A stretch of 64,000 nucleotides of DNA, taken from NCBI GenBank assembly GCA_032718475.1, contig JAUCBJ010007014.1, forward strand, positions 62,001 through 126,000. The letters run 5' to 3'. Below, in pieces: positions 52,536 to 62,700 of the stretch. Position numbers and translations under genes: made by a program. This DNA is from Nemertoderma westbladi. Its lineage: Eukaryota; Xenacoelomorpha; Nemertodermatida; Nemertodermatidae. How positions within the stretch are numbered: position 1 is the first letter of the stretch; each line of letters starts with the position of its first letter. The notes beneath the pieces were generated by a model. That model made no database searches and was not told the DNA's origin. It saw nothing but the letters and a program-made list of their open reading frames with translations.

Positions 52536-53965
52536 ACCTCCAAAATCTGTTCTCTAGGATCCTTTCCCCTCCGATATTGTGTCGTTATGATGGGCTCCAG
52601 TCTCTCTCTATCCGCCCTCACGTGCATAAACACATGAGTCACACCATCGGCCGCGCGAATTTGAATGCACTTACTAGTCAAGCATTCTTGATGGGACCCT
52701 CCTTCATTGTCGTAGAACATCACTCTCCAATCTTGCAGTGATTCCTCCATCTTCCTCCACTGACGCTGAATCTCATCTGATGGGGTCCACATGCGCTCGA
52801 TAGCCTTGTGGTCATCATATCGGGTGTAAGAACCCTTCCTCCTCAGCCACGTCTGGTCTACCTCCTCGTCGTCTGGGAATGTAGCCACCGCGACCCATAC
52901 CTTGATGTACTTGTCTAACCATCCAAACAGTTTACTCTCCTTCCCCGGAGCTCCAATCTTGTCTAGTGTGTCATAATCCGTGATCTGCATCGGGACATCA
53001 CGCAAGAACTTCGCGCATAAAACTTCCCGTAGACAGTCAACGTTCCAATGATCCGCCATTCTCACCATCGGCAAGAATCGAATCGCTTCTCGCGACTCCG
53101 GATGATCTACCAATATCGCAGGTTTGTTGCCGTCGGAATAATACACCGGTCGGGGTTGAGATACGGCCTGTGGAACAAATCCGGTCGCTCTCCTCGTCTC
53201 CTCCTGATGTCTATCCGCGGTCTTATTATATTCCGCTACCCGCTTCTCGAATAACTCCTTCGCTTTCGCCGCTCGCTCCTCCTGCCGCAACGCGTCTATG
53301 TCGTCCTGATGCTCAGGCGTGAGGCTTCTCACTCGGTGAGGTGAAGTAAACGCAGTCCAGGGACTCGAGAGCTCCAAACCCGCGGGTTTGGTACCCGAGT
53401 CCCGTGCCGCTTCGCGCCGCACCTCTAGGTCCTTATAGGCTCGGTATAGCGAAATGGCCACTGCTGTCTCTATCAAACTGGGTGTCGAACAGGGTTTAAT
53501 CTCCGTATATGGATCTAATGTCGTAACGGTCGGCGTAACAGGTCTAGGAGGTTGCTTTCCGCTGAAGTCGATACTGATCATCGGGTTGCTCATTGGGTAA
53601 CCTCCCTCGTTGTATCTAAGGAACTGATGAGCTGGACATCGTGTTAATATTGGTTCTGGATGTTGCTCGTCTAGTCGGTCGGGAATCGCCACGTCTTGTT
53701 TATTCATGCATTCACCACACTTGTAAAACAACTTGTACACTCTGAAGACCTTCGGCGTCTCTTGGTCCTTGCCTCGAGTCCTCCTGTACAGATGCATTCC
53801 GTTGATCTGGTCTCGGACTGCAGGTAGCGGCTCTTCGTGTCGTAAATACATATTCATATGGTACAGCCGCGCGATCTCCTCGTCCGGGTCTGCACTGATG
53901 TCGCACACGTCTAAAGCGAAGTCGTAGGGATACCGAGTGCGATACTCTCTCCGCAAAACTTCCAT
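52388..53965 (-). CDS. BEL-C accessory protein: CxxC/CxxH region and exonuclease motif I
   Basis: 525 codons. It begins with MYLRHEEPLPAVRDQINGM and a putative zinc site (FYKCGEC then TRCPAHQF), matching BEL-A 30504-30962. A Pro-rich part with an in-frame palindrome copy follows (TKPAGLE), then a long charged helix (about residues 215-260). A conserved block MADHWNVDCLREVLCAKFL and a Trp-rich region come next, ending with WRVMFYDNEGGS, the D-x-E motif of the exonuclease-like domain. After about 52535 coding passes to the overlapping frame. Upstream the frame is interrupted by the Copia element and continues in phase beyond it to an ATG at 58858. Function unknown. Confidence 0.7.
   Translation of the reverse strand: MEVLRREYRTRYPYDFALDVCDISADPDEEIARLYHMNMYLRHEEPLPAVRDQINGMHLYRRTRGKDQETPKVFRVYKLFYKCGECMNKQDVAIPDRLDEQHPEPILTRCPAHQFLRYNEGGYPMSNPMISIDFSGKQPPRPVTPTVTTLDPYTEIKPCSTPSLIETAVAISLYRAYKDLEVRREAARDSGTKPAGLELSSPWTAFTSPHRVRSLTPEHQDDIDALRQEERAAKAKELFEKRVAEYNKTADRHQEETRRATGFVPQAVSQPRPVYYSDGNKPAILVDHPESREAIRFLPMVRMADHWNVDCLREVLCAKFLRDVPMQITDYDTLDKIGAPGKESKLFGWLDKYIKVWVAVATFPDDEEVDQTWLRRKGSYTRYDDHKAIERMWTPSDEIQRQWRKMEESLQDWRVMFYDNEGGSHQECLTSKCIQIRAADGVTHVFMHVRADRERLEPIITTQYRRGKDPREQILEVCRRGGVCTEQSVSTPGCYPRKLERLFSTKITSRWDREFRAIWRVTSTP
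53374..53390. repeat. Palindromic 17-mer, copy 3
   Basis: CCAAACCCGCGGGTTTG, inside accessory ORF, read as K-P-A-G-L (a different phase from copy 2). Confidence 0.85.
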
Positions 53966-53975
53966 ACGGTCCCCC

Positions 53976-54102
53976 TGTTAAAGTGTAAAACAGTAAGATA
54001 GGAAACGTACCGCCGTACCGGTGTTCCTCCTTCTATATCTTTTATATCTTATATCTAGTTTGAATATCCCGCCACCAATATACTACATATATACATTTGA
54101 CA
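53976..54102 (-). repeat. Copia 3' LTR
   Basis: 127 bp, TGTTAAAGTGTAAAAC to ACATTTGACA on the plus strand; matches the other LTR at every base. Confidence 0.95.
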
Positions 54103-54119
54103 TTCTCACCTCTTTCTTT
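54103..54119 (-). promoter_or_regulatory. Copia polypurine tract
   Basis: On the minus strand AAAGAAAGAGGTGAGAA lies directly before the 3' LTR, the expected plus-strand primer site. Confidence 0.75.
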
Positions 54120-54222
54120 AACATAAACGTAATAGGGTAGTAACAGAAAAGAAACATAAAATAAGGAGTCCAATAAATGTCCAATAATACTAACTAGTCA
54201 TAGTTTTTTTTTTTTTTTTTTT

Positions 54223-57200
54223 TTATTGAGTCTGACTGAGTTTATGCGTTTCTAGAGTATTTATCAGTGAGTTTGTTGATGCACCCTTCTTAGTTAGAGA
54301 GTTGGCCAACTGATGATAGGTATCAACCCATTGTAGATCACTGATCTCACCTTTCTCCAACATTTCGCGGATGAGTCGTATATCTATCCGAAGGCGCTTC
54401 TCTGTTAAGCTTCCTTTATCAGTGTATATATTGTCAATAAGTGATTGACTATCAGTATATATATATATTGGAATTGTGGTCGATAATATTTCACCAAGAA
54501 CTGATGCCAGTGAGTAGGCATTATCAATAGCATGAACTGCAGCTAATGTTTCAGCTGCTAAACTGCTACGTGCTACCCGCCTGAGTTTCTTTGACTGCCA
54601 ATCTAACAAAGCTCCATTGTTTGTACAATCCGAAACAAAAATAAGATAACCCCCTTGGGAGCTTCCATCATCTAAATTTCCATACGAAGCATCGGTATAA
54701 CATATGATCTTCAAATCTTGCAGATTCAATCTGGGAAATTTCAATACCATAGCGAATGACTTTACACGTCGAACGATTTTATTTGCATAAAATATGTCAT
54801 TAATCTTGGGGTCTTTTAATTTACTGCTCAAGTTACAAGTATCAAAACTAATATCTGGTCGACTTTGTGTAGCAATCCAATTGAGTTGCCCACATAGCGT
54901 TTGAAGAGCTTTAAACTCCTTGTTGGTAAGTTGCGAATCCTTATTTCTGTTACTTGCCAAGTCAATTGGCTGAAGCTTCTCAATATAACGATGCTGATCC
55001 AGTAAAATACCATGGCGATTTTGCCTCAACTCCAGACCAACATGTTTAAGGACTGTATCTTTCTCAATTCCAACAACAAAGACCTTTCTTAATTCATTAA
55101 TAATTGTACATTCGAATTCAGCTGTTCCTGCCCAAAGTTCATCATCAACATGCATAGATAAAATGCCACCAATTACACCATTACTTTCCCAGTAATATAA
55201 ACAGTCATCATTCATTGATCTTTTCATTCCTATTTGTTCTAAAACCTTCTTTACTTTCATGAACCACTTTCTTGGTGCATCTGATAAACCATCAACACAT
55301 TTCTTTAGACACCAAAGTTGACCTGGTTTCTTAAATTCCTGTGGAGGTTCTAGGTAAACTTCTCGATCTATTTGCTCACCCTGTAGAAAAGCAGTCTGTA
55401 TATCCATTGAATGAATGGTCCAATTGGTAGTTGCTGCTACTGATAGTAACAAGCGGATATTTTCTTTCTTTCCAGTTGGTGAAAATTTGGCAAGTTCTGC
55501 TGTCTCTTCCTCGAACCCTCGTGCAACTAATCTCGCTTTTAATCTGCCGTCATTTTTCATTGTACAAACCCACTTAGTAGATAGCCTATCTTGACCCACA
55601 TCATCTACAGCCTTATATACATTATGCCGGTCCCACATCTGTACTTGGTATACCTTGGCTTCAGCATATTTATCACTAACAACATAGTCATTTAAATAAA
55701 CATCTTCAGTACCATCGCTAACTGGTGTATTATTATCTGTCCATTCATCAATGTCAGTACCAAAGTCAAAATTATCACAATCATCCTGCCTTTCTTTAGG
55801 ACCAGTAAATTGTACATTTAAGCAATTTCTGTACTTTCCTGTTGCTTTTCCAGCTCTGCTAAGCACAATTCCATGACACCAGTTATCTTCACCTTTGAGA
55901 CGAAATGATATTTTATCATTAATCTTTGGTAGTGTTAATTTTGCAGTCTCTCTGATGGTATGACTCTGGGTATCATGAATGCCTTCCTTATCAACATTAG
56001 CAGCAATCAGACCACTAGAAGAATTACCCTTTTGAACATCAGTAATATCATCATCATATTCGTCAATACATATGATGTCATCCTCAACATTATGCAGATT
56101 ACTGTTGACCTCAGATAAATTATCAGGTACACTAGTGGTTTGATTTTTTTGATCAAATGCAACATCGCAGGTCTTCAAAAGTCTTAAACTATGAACCTTT
56201 ACAACCGAACCACCATGTTTTACATAAACTATCTTACCATCGCGGCCAATAACCATTCCAGGGCCCTTCCATTCAGCTGAATTATCCCGCTTGTAGAATA
56301 CGCTGTCCCCTTGGATATAAACATCATCCTGTGATCTGATGTTGTGTCGCATTGCTCTTCTAACTTTCTCAGAAGATTCCGCTTGTATACATATTTCTCT
56401 GGCTCCATGAATGGCATTTAAATGCTTAGCTACTATTTGAGATGACGTGACCCCCTCTAAAGCAGGTAATTGATCATTCAGGACGCAAGGGAGGTTGGGG
56501 TTCTGTCCAAAGACAAGTTGATATGGGCTATATCCATTAACATTATGTAAACAATTCTTAGCATTAACACACCAAGCCAATCCAGTTTCCAAATCATACT
56601 TGCAATCACTCATAAGTTTCTGTAACATATCCTTTAAAACACCATTATGCCTTTCATTCAGACCATTTGACCAAGGACTTTCTGCTGGGGTTGGAATAAG
56701 TTTAATATTAAATTGCTCAGCCATTTCTCTAAAGGTAGAATTATCAAACTCACCACCATTATCAGACATGATTTGCTTTGGAGGGCCATAAATGGCCATC
56801 CAACAGCGAATGAATTTGTCAGCAATCACAGATTTTTCCTTCGTTCTTACCACAGTAGCACCACTCAACCTTGTCATATGATCAATCACATGTAGAATCC
56901 ACGTTTTATTGCCCCATTGAATCAGATCTCCCGCCACAGTTTCATTGAACTCTTTGGCCAATGAAAATCCAACAACAGGCCTAGGTTTTGGCTTCTTATA
57001 CTTCTTACACACTGAACATGTCTCTGTAACTTTATTCACCTCACAAGTAATCTCTTTGCTGGATAACCCCGCATCCTTAATTAATCCTAATAGCCTGTCA
57101 GCTGAAGGGTGTGCAAATTGCTTATGTAATTTTAGTGCCATCTTTTTAACATCATTAACACAATTTTCAGTGAACAAAATGACATTTTCAATACAAGGAA

Positions 57201-58638
57201 AATTTTCCTTTGGTGTCAGTAATATGCAATAATGACCAGATGTAGATTTTCTTAATAATATGTCTTGATCAAGTATGTTAGCAGTATCATTATCTAAATT
57301 GATAACACACTTGGCTCTTTTTAGTGATTGTTTACTCAAAAGTAACGGTATATGTTTGTTTACCACATCTGTTGCCACCATGCAATATTTTTCACCTATA
57401 AACACAGGTATTGTTACCTTTTTCTTAGAAGCAACCTTTTCACCATCACCAAACCTAAATTTAGTGTTGCTATATTGCTCTATAACATTATTGCTAGCAA
57501 ACTCACCTAGAGATTCCAGATAAACGGACAACCATTCTTCTCCACATACTGTTGAAGTACAACCAGTATCCAATATACCATGATTAAATGTTTCTAGAAC
57601 AAATGTCGATTGTTCTTCTTCCGGTTTAATAAACAGTGTTATATATACATCATTATCGATACCGGTACCCCCATCTTGATAGTTATTAGGGGGTTGATAG
57701 TCAGAGCAGTCTTTTTGAAAATGGTGTGGAGATTTACAACTTCGACACAACATTTGTTGACCATCGGCATACCTGGGATTATTAGATACTCTACCATATG
57801 TGATCGACCCACCACGTCTGATACTGGTACCGGTACTACTACCTCGAGAATCAAAACGTCCACGATTATATGAATTATATGATGGTCGTCCAGCTGATCT
57901 ACTTCTAAAATTAGGCCTACCTCTAATATACCGACCACGTGATGTAAAATAAACAGATTGTTCATCATCACAGTCCTCCAAATAACCTTCCTCATATAAA
58001 TTATGATTATCCTCACAAACGAATGTATCCTCAGTCTCTTGCTTGACACGCACCGCAGTTGTACGCCCACTATCAGCACCTGTAAACATCACCTTTGATT
58101 CCCCAAAGATACGTTTTAATGCTGTCTTCATTTCTTGGTATTTTAAATCCTTTACTGCTGTTAGAGCCATTTTTCTCTCTGAATCTGACAAATTCGCCTT
58201 ATCTAAAAGCTCAAAAGCTAAAACTCCATCCCCGATACTCATGTCATATTCTTTGGCTTTGTTATACCGTTTCTCAAACTCATTGATAAAGTCGGAAATA
58301 GTCTCTACATCTTTCTTCTTTAAATATTTAAACAACGAATAGGCTTCGTAAGCACAGTCGATTTTATCCTTCAGATAAACTTCATCGAGTTTTCTAAGTA
58401 ACGTTTTAACTCCGTCATCTGCATTTAGTTGTTCAATGGGTACCTCTAAAGCTTTATCCTTAGCTTTCCTTGGTAAACACAGCAATATAGCTGGGGCTTG
58501 TCGTCTCTTTTCTATATCAGTAACAAGTTGCCAAATCTTTAACTCCCGTTGCCACGTAACATAATCCGAACCATCACCTAACAGAGGTGGATTTTTATAC
58601 GACCGCCCACCGGAAACATTTGTACTACTTTCAGCCAT
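54223..58638 (-). CDS. Copia gag-pol polyprotein
   Basis: 1471 residues in one frame from the ATG at 58638. Order: gag (LGDGSDYVTWQRELKIW, a UBN2-like pattern), a zinc knuckle CRSCKSPHHFQKDC at about residue 300, protease GILDTGCTSTVCG, then integrase with an HHCC site (HKQFAHPSADRLL to CSVCKKYKKP) and a D-D-E core (GDLIQW, MSDNGGEFDN, PWSNGLNERHNG). RT follows (MDIQTAFLQGEQ, KCVDGLSDAPRKWF, catalytic SMHVDDELW), then RNase H (CYTDASYGNLDDGSSQGGY, AAETLAAVHAID, YTDSQSLIDN). The protein is of normal length for metazoan Copia elements and no defect is visible. A T20-type run beside the stop codon lies in the 3' UTR. Confidence 0.95.
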   Translation of the reverse strand: MAESSTNVSGGRSYKNPPLLGDGSDYVTWQRELKIWQLVTDIEKRRQAPAILLCLPRKAKDKALEVPIEQLNADDGVKTLLRKLDEVYLKDKIDCAYEAYSLFKYLKKKDVETISDFINEFEKRYNKAKEYDMSIGDGVLAFELLDKANLSDSERKMALTAVKDLKYQEMKTALKRIFGESKVMFTGADSGRTTAVRVKQETEDTFVCEDNHNLYEEGYLEDCDDEQSVYFTSRGRYIRGRPNFRSRSAGRPSYNSYNRGRFDSRGSSTGTSIRRGGSITYGRVSNNPRYADGQQMLCRSCKSPHHFQKDCSDYQPPNNYQDGGTGIDNDVYITLFIKPEEEQSTFVLETFNHGILDTGCTSTVCGEEWLSVYLESLGEFASNNVIEQYSNTKFRFGDGEKVASKKKVTIPVFIGEKYCMVATDVVNKHIPLLLSKQSLKRAKCVINLDNDTANILDQDILLRKSTSGHYCILLTPKENFPCIENVILFTENCVNDVKKMALKLHKQFAHPSADRLLGLIKDAGLSSKEITCEVNKVTETCSVCKKYKKPKPRPVVGFSLAKEFNETVAGDLIQWGNKTWILHVIDHMTRLSGATVVRTKEKSVIADKFIRCWMAIYGPPKQIMSDNGGEFDNSTFREMAEQFNIKLIPTPAESPWSNGLNERHNGVLKDMLQKLMSDCKYDLETGLAWCVNAKNCLHNVNGYSPYQLVFGQNPNLPCVLNDQLPALEGVTSSQIVAKHLNAIHGAREICIQAESSEKVRRAMRHNIRSQDDVYIQGDSVFYKRDNSAEWKGPGMVIGRDGKIVYVKHGGSVVKVHSLRLLKTCDVAFDQKNQTTSVPDNLSEVNSNLHNVEDDIICIDEYDDDITDVQKGNSSSGLIAANVDKEGIHDTQSHTIRETAKLTLPKINDKISFRLKGEDNWCHGIVLSRAGKATGKYRNCLNVQFTGPKERQDDCDNFDFGTDIDEWTDNNTPVSDGTEDVYLNDYVVSDKYAEAKVYQVQMWDRHNVYKAVDDVGQDRLSTKWVCTMKNDGRLKARLVARGFEEETAELAKFSPTGKKENIRLLLSVAATTNWTIHSMDIQTAFLQGEQIDREVYLEPPQEFKKPGQLWCLKKCVDGLSDAPRKWFMKVKKVLEQIGMKRSMNDDCLYYWESNGVIGGILSMHVDDELWAGTAEFECTIINELRKVFVVGIEKDTVLKHVGLELRQNRHGILLDQHRYIEKLQPIDLASNRNKDSQLTNKEFKALQTLCGQLNWIATQSRPDISFDTCNLSSKLKDPKINDIFYANKIVRRVKSFAMVLKFPRLNLQDLKIICYTDASYGNLDDGSSQGGYLIFVSDCTNNGALLDWQSKKLRRVARSSLAAETLAAVHAIDNAYSLASVLGEILSTTIPIYIYTDSQSLIDNIYTDKGSLTEKRLRIDIRLIREMLEKGEISDLQWVDTYHQLANSLTKKGASTNSLINTLETHKLSQTQ

Positions 58639-58705
58639 TAATATTATATTAGTTACGTTGTAGGCCTACTACCTACCTATTGTCTGTTTATTCAGCGTCA
58701 ACACG

Positions 58706-58716
58706 CTCTGCTACCA
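58706..58716 (-). promoter_or_regulatory. Copia primer-binding site (initiator tRNA-Met type)
   Basis: Minus strand TGGTAGCAGAG abuts the 5' LTR and is complementary to CTCTGCTACCA, the 3' end of metazoan initiator tRNA-Met. Confidence 0.85.
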
Positions 58717-58843
58717 TGTTAAAGTGTAAAACAGTAAGATAGGAAACGTACCGCCGTACCGGTGTTCCTCCTTCTATATCTTTTATATCTTATATCTAGT
58801 TTGAATATCCCGCCACCAATATACTACATATATACATTTGACA
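58717..58843 (-). repeat. Copia 5' LTR
   Basis: 127 bp, identical to 53976-54102. Confidence 0.95.
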
Positions 58844-58854
58844 CCCCAACGCTC

Positions 58855-59035
58855 TCATTTTTCCCTCCGTAATTCCTTATCATAAGTAGGTTTGTATTTC
58901 CCATTTAGCTCCATCACGGACCGTCCATGGTAGTAAACGTTAGAATCTTTACATCCTGGTCGCGCGAATGGTAACTCCGCCTCCTCTCTGGCAGTAAATC
59001 CTCTGCGCGGTTGCGCTCTAATTCCCTTCTCCATT
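58855..59035 (-). CDS. BEL-C accessory region, first small ORF
   Basis: A 59-residue frame from the ATG at 59035 (MEKGIRAQPRRGFTARE); an upstream extension to 59067 uses only a TTG. It resembles the first part of the BEL-A accessory frame around VYYHGRSVMELNGKYKPTYD. Its TGA overlaps an ATG (ATGA, 58858-58855) that opens the frame continuing across the Copia insertion into 53965-52388. Either a separate leader peptide or the N-terminus of the accessory protein joined by a -1 shift. Confidence 0.55.
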
Positions 59036-59139
59036 ATGCCCCGCGTATATACATATATATATCCCAATAAGTGCCATTACGTAACCAATTACACTGTGGG
59101 TAAATCAGTTAGATGTTGCCGAAGGACAGACCTCTCGAA

Positions 59140-59159
59140 CCCCCCCCCCCCCCCCCCCC
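59140..59159. repeat. Poly(C) tract, 20 bp
   Basis: Uninterrupted run of 20 C in the BEL-C spacer. Confidence 0.9.
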
Positions 59160-59344
59160 GCCTTCCAGCAGTTCAGGTTCGACTCTCTAGATCCCATCTC
59201 TTCCTAACTAACTATCCTCTAACCTATTCCCATGCATAGCGCAAAAACTTTGGAGATAAACTGGCCGTGACCAACTCACTTTTTGATGCCCAAACTACTC
59301 CCATTACTCGTACTAAACTACAGTAGTTAGAAAGTTCGACTATA

Positions 59345-59361
59345 CCAAACCCACAGGTTTG
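59345..59361. repeat. Palindromic 17-mer, copy 4
   Basis: CCAAACCCACAGGTTTG in the non-coding spacer after BEL-C pol. Confidence 0.8.
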
Positions 59362-59767
59362 ATAATCGAACATCACACTTCACTGCAAACTACTGAGTGG
59401 GGTCCATGTACGCCTCTGGTGCTACTAACCTTTAGCACCTTAGTTGCACTGTTGGCACCAATCTGTGGAAGTTGCTAAACTCAATTTACACTCCTACGTA
59501 ATATAGCCGTCACCATGGTTTCTAAATGCTATTTTCCAGGCTTCACGACTTTTCAAATTACTGTATCTCTATAGACGAATTCTAAAACGCATCTATACAC
59601 AGCGTCTGAGATTGTCTTGGGTTTTAATTTTCCAAAAATTTTGAAAATAAAATTTTTGTTTTGATACCCACCAGACAAAACTCAACGCAAATCACCACAA
59701 CCCCGCTCCTATGCATTTCCTAGTATTTCCATACGAGGAATGCATTTGAAGTGAGTTGCGTCCAACA

Positions 59768-62700
59768 CTAATTTTGCTTTGAGGCAGGAGACAAATTATA
59801 ATCTCCTGTCTCTGTGCGTGTCTCTTCCAATAACACAATATCTTGGACCGGTCGGTCCAAGGTGTGTAAACCATTAGTTTTACACTTCTTCGGGTGCGGA
59901 CACTTGCACCTAATTTTCACAGTGACTGTGCGCACTATGTTTTGCACGTCTGGGTGTATATGCAAGATCACTCCAGTCTCCCAATATTTTCTCTTGACTA
60001 TCGGCTCGGTTATTAATACGTAGTCTCCTCTTTGGAGGCTCCGAACCGTTTTGTACCACTTATTTCTGGTGGATATGGTAGGAAGATAATATTCCCGCCA
60101 ATATTCCCAGAATGTGTACGCCACAAATTGAGTCACTTTCCAGCTTTTACGACTATATAGGTCGGCACTAATGGGTTCTGATGCCGGCACAAGAAATGCT
60201 GGACTCTGCATTAGCAAAAGATTCGGCTTTAATGCAACACCGTCTGGCAACATAGCTATCGGCCTCGAGTTTAGGGTATGCTCGATTTCGATGAAAGCTG
60301 TAACCAGTTCGTCGTCGGTAAGTTGTTTATTTACAGGCAATGTTTTGGCAATGGCCTGCTTTACAGAGCGAACCAATCGCTCCCAACTTCCTCCTCTCCA
60401 AGGACTTTCTGGAGTATTGAATCTCCACTCTACTCGTTGCGGCAAAAGTGCTGCAGAAATTTCTTTATTCTGTGCTGCTTTGTGAGCCGCGTTTAACTCG
60501 CTATTCCCTCCGACAAAGTTTGTACCCTTATCGGAGTAGAACGCCTTTACTAGTCCTCTCCTTGCCATAAATCTCTTTAAGGCCAGGAGCAGAGATTTGG
60601 TCGACATGTCTGCCACACGCTCAATGTGTATGGCTCTACTAGCCATGCATGTCAGTAGCAGACCCCATCGCTTGTGGGTCAGCCGTCCACTCTTTGCCTC
60701 AATCGGACCAAAACAATCCACCCCTGTGTTCGTAAAAGGTGGGTTATATGCCTGCACTCTCGCTTCCGGGAGTTCAGCCATCTCCTGTTCCAATACTCTG
60801 GCGTTCACCCTCTTGCAAACCAGACAGGCGTCGTACATAGTACCTACTGCCCTGCTTGGCTGCAATAGAATGAATCGCTGTCTCGCTGTCGACAAACAGT
60901 GTAACTTTCCCGCGTGATGCAACCTCTTGTGTATATCCCATAGAATCGCTCTTTGCAATTCTATTGGGTGACTAGGGATAATCACTGGGAACCTAAACTG
61001 TGAATTTATGTCGACAGTCTGGATTCTCAATCTATGACAAATCAAACCCTTATGGATTAATGGACTCCATTTTCTAAGGGGTTTATAGAGAACTGGTAGT
61101 TGAGCCGATAATAGATAGAATTCTTTCGGGAAGGCACACATTTGATAATGCTTCAAATGCTTTAATTCCGCTTGATCAATCTCATCCTCTGTCAGAGGTT
61201 GTTTCAATTTCCGAATTTGCTCACTATTAGTGCTCGATGGTTCTCCCAAATGTTCCGAATGTTTTATACAAAGGTACGCAATATATCGGCTTAACCACGC
61301 AGTTCTTTTACAAATTGTCAGCCAAGAGGCAGACGAATTTAGTAATTTGTCATAAACACGGCATGACTCTAATGCCAGCGACGGTTGTCCGCTAACTAAT
61401 GGAAGTTTCGAATCCAAACCCGCAGGTTTGGAAACCAAAGGCTCCATTGTGTCGGTCATTTTCTGTCCGTCACTTACCAACTGTGACTCTCGTCTAGTCT
61501 GTAAGGGTGGTTTTATGTCATAACTTACCCTTCCTGACCTAGTAGTCACGTAAGTCTGTTGGTCTGACAGGTCTCCGGGCCGCTCCAATGACTCTTCAGG
61601 CCGCTCCAATGACTCTTCAGGCTGCTCCAATGACTTGAGTTTGGCTTTAGACTTTGACTTAGAGACTTTCTCCACTTTGACTTCTGCATCTTCTGGCATC
61701 GGATTGGTCACTATCTTCAGTAGCTCTGGCCAATGTTCCTGTGTCCTCGTTAGAAAATCAGGTCCATGCAACCAAAACTCCTGGGACTCTTCTTGACAGA
61801 ATTCCGCCGGCATAGCACCTCTCGAAGTTATGTCGGCCGGGTTCAACACTCCCGGACAATGTCTCCATTGTTCCTTCGTCGTAAAGTCGATGATCTGAGC
61901 GCGTCTGTTGGCCACAAATGTCTTTAGTGCAATATTGTCGGCTGCAATGTATACTAACACCAAGGATGCGTCCGTCCAATAGAATAAGGTCAATGTCGTG
62001 TCTAGCTCCTCAATTACCTGCTTACTTACCTCGACTGAAACTACTGCCGCCTGTAACTCTGCACGAGGGACAGTCATGTATTTGACTGGCATTGTCTTTG
62101 ATCTAGAAGTCACAAAGGCCGTCTCAAACTTGTATTGACTTACCTCTTGGCGAAGGTAGGCTACCATACCAAAGCCGGTGTCACTTGCGTCACTAAACAA
62201 GTGGAGCTCTAAGTCAGCTGGAAATACCAGCTGATTCGGAAAGTAGGATCGGGGCACATCTATATTTTTCAATAGATGCAACTCGGCTTCCCACTCTCTC
62301 CACTGCTTTGCATGTATAGGAGATATTGGTTCGTCCCACTCTAGGTCGGACAACCAAATTTTCCTCATGCACGCTCGTGCTTGTAATATTACTGGACTGA
62401 TAAAGTTCATCGGGTCAAATAGTCTAGTTAATGTCGATAAGCAAATTCTCTTAGTCAAAATTTTGTCTGGGCTACTGGGCTCAAATCTAACTCTTACCTG
62501 GAACTTGTCAGTGTTCGGGTTCCAAGCGAGTCCCAGTACTCGCGCCATGGGAATGGGTTCCACCCCCAATTCAATGTCTCCGCTCCCGCGATCTTTCACC
62601 GGGAACGACTCTAACAAGGCCTCCGAGTTAGTGGTGAACTTGGTTAGAGGAAAACCCCCTGTAGCCAAGCACTCCTGTAGGCCGTGAGCTACTTCTATGG

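Larger units (their letters stand above)
53976..58843 (-). mobile_element. Copia (Ty1-type) LTR retrotransposon, apparently intact
   Basis: 4.87-kb element with 127-bp LTRs (53976-54102 and 58717-58843) that appear identical base for base. The flanks show CCCC on both sides (53972-53975 and 58844-58847), a 4-bp or imperfect 5-bp target duplication. It has one long gag-pol frame, a tRNA-iMet-type primer site and a purine tract. It splits the accessory region of BEL-C. Identical LTRs and an unbroken frame indicate a very recent insertion. Confidence 0.95.
59036..59767. other. BEL-C spacer after pol
   Basis: Non-coding DNA between pol and the accessory ORFs. Contains a 20-bp poly(C) run (59140-59159) and palindrome copy 4 (59345-59361). 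No coding potential. Confidence 0.55.

Noticed and set aside
30079-53965. Accessory ORFs as a retroviral-type env
   Set aside because: No signal peptide, fusion-peptide-like or transmembrane segments; instead zinc-knuckle and exonuclease-like motifs.
57610-58342. Plus-strand frames opposite the Copia gag
   Set aside because: Antisense shadows of the intact minus-strand polyprotein.
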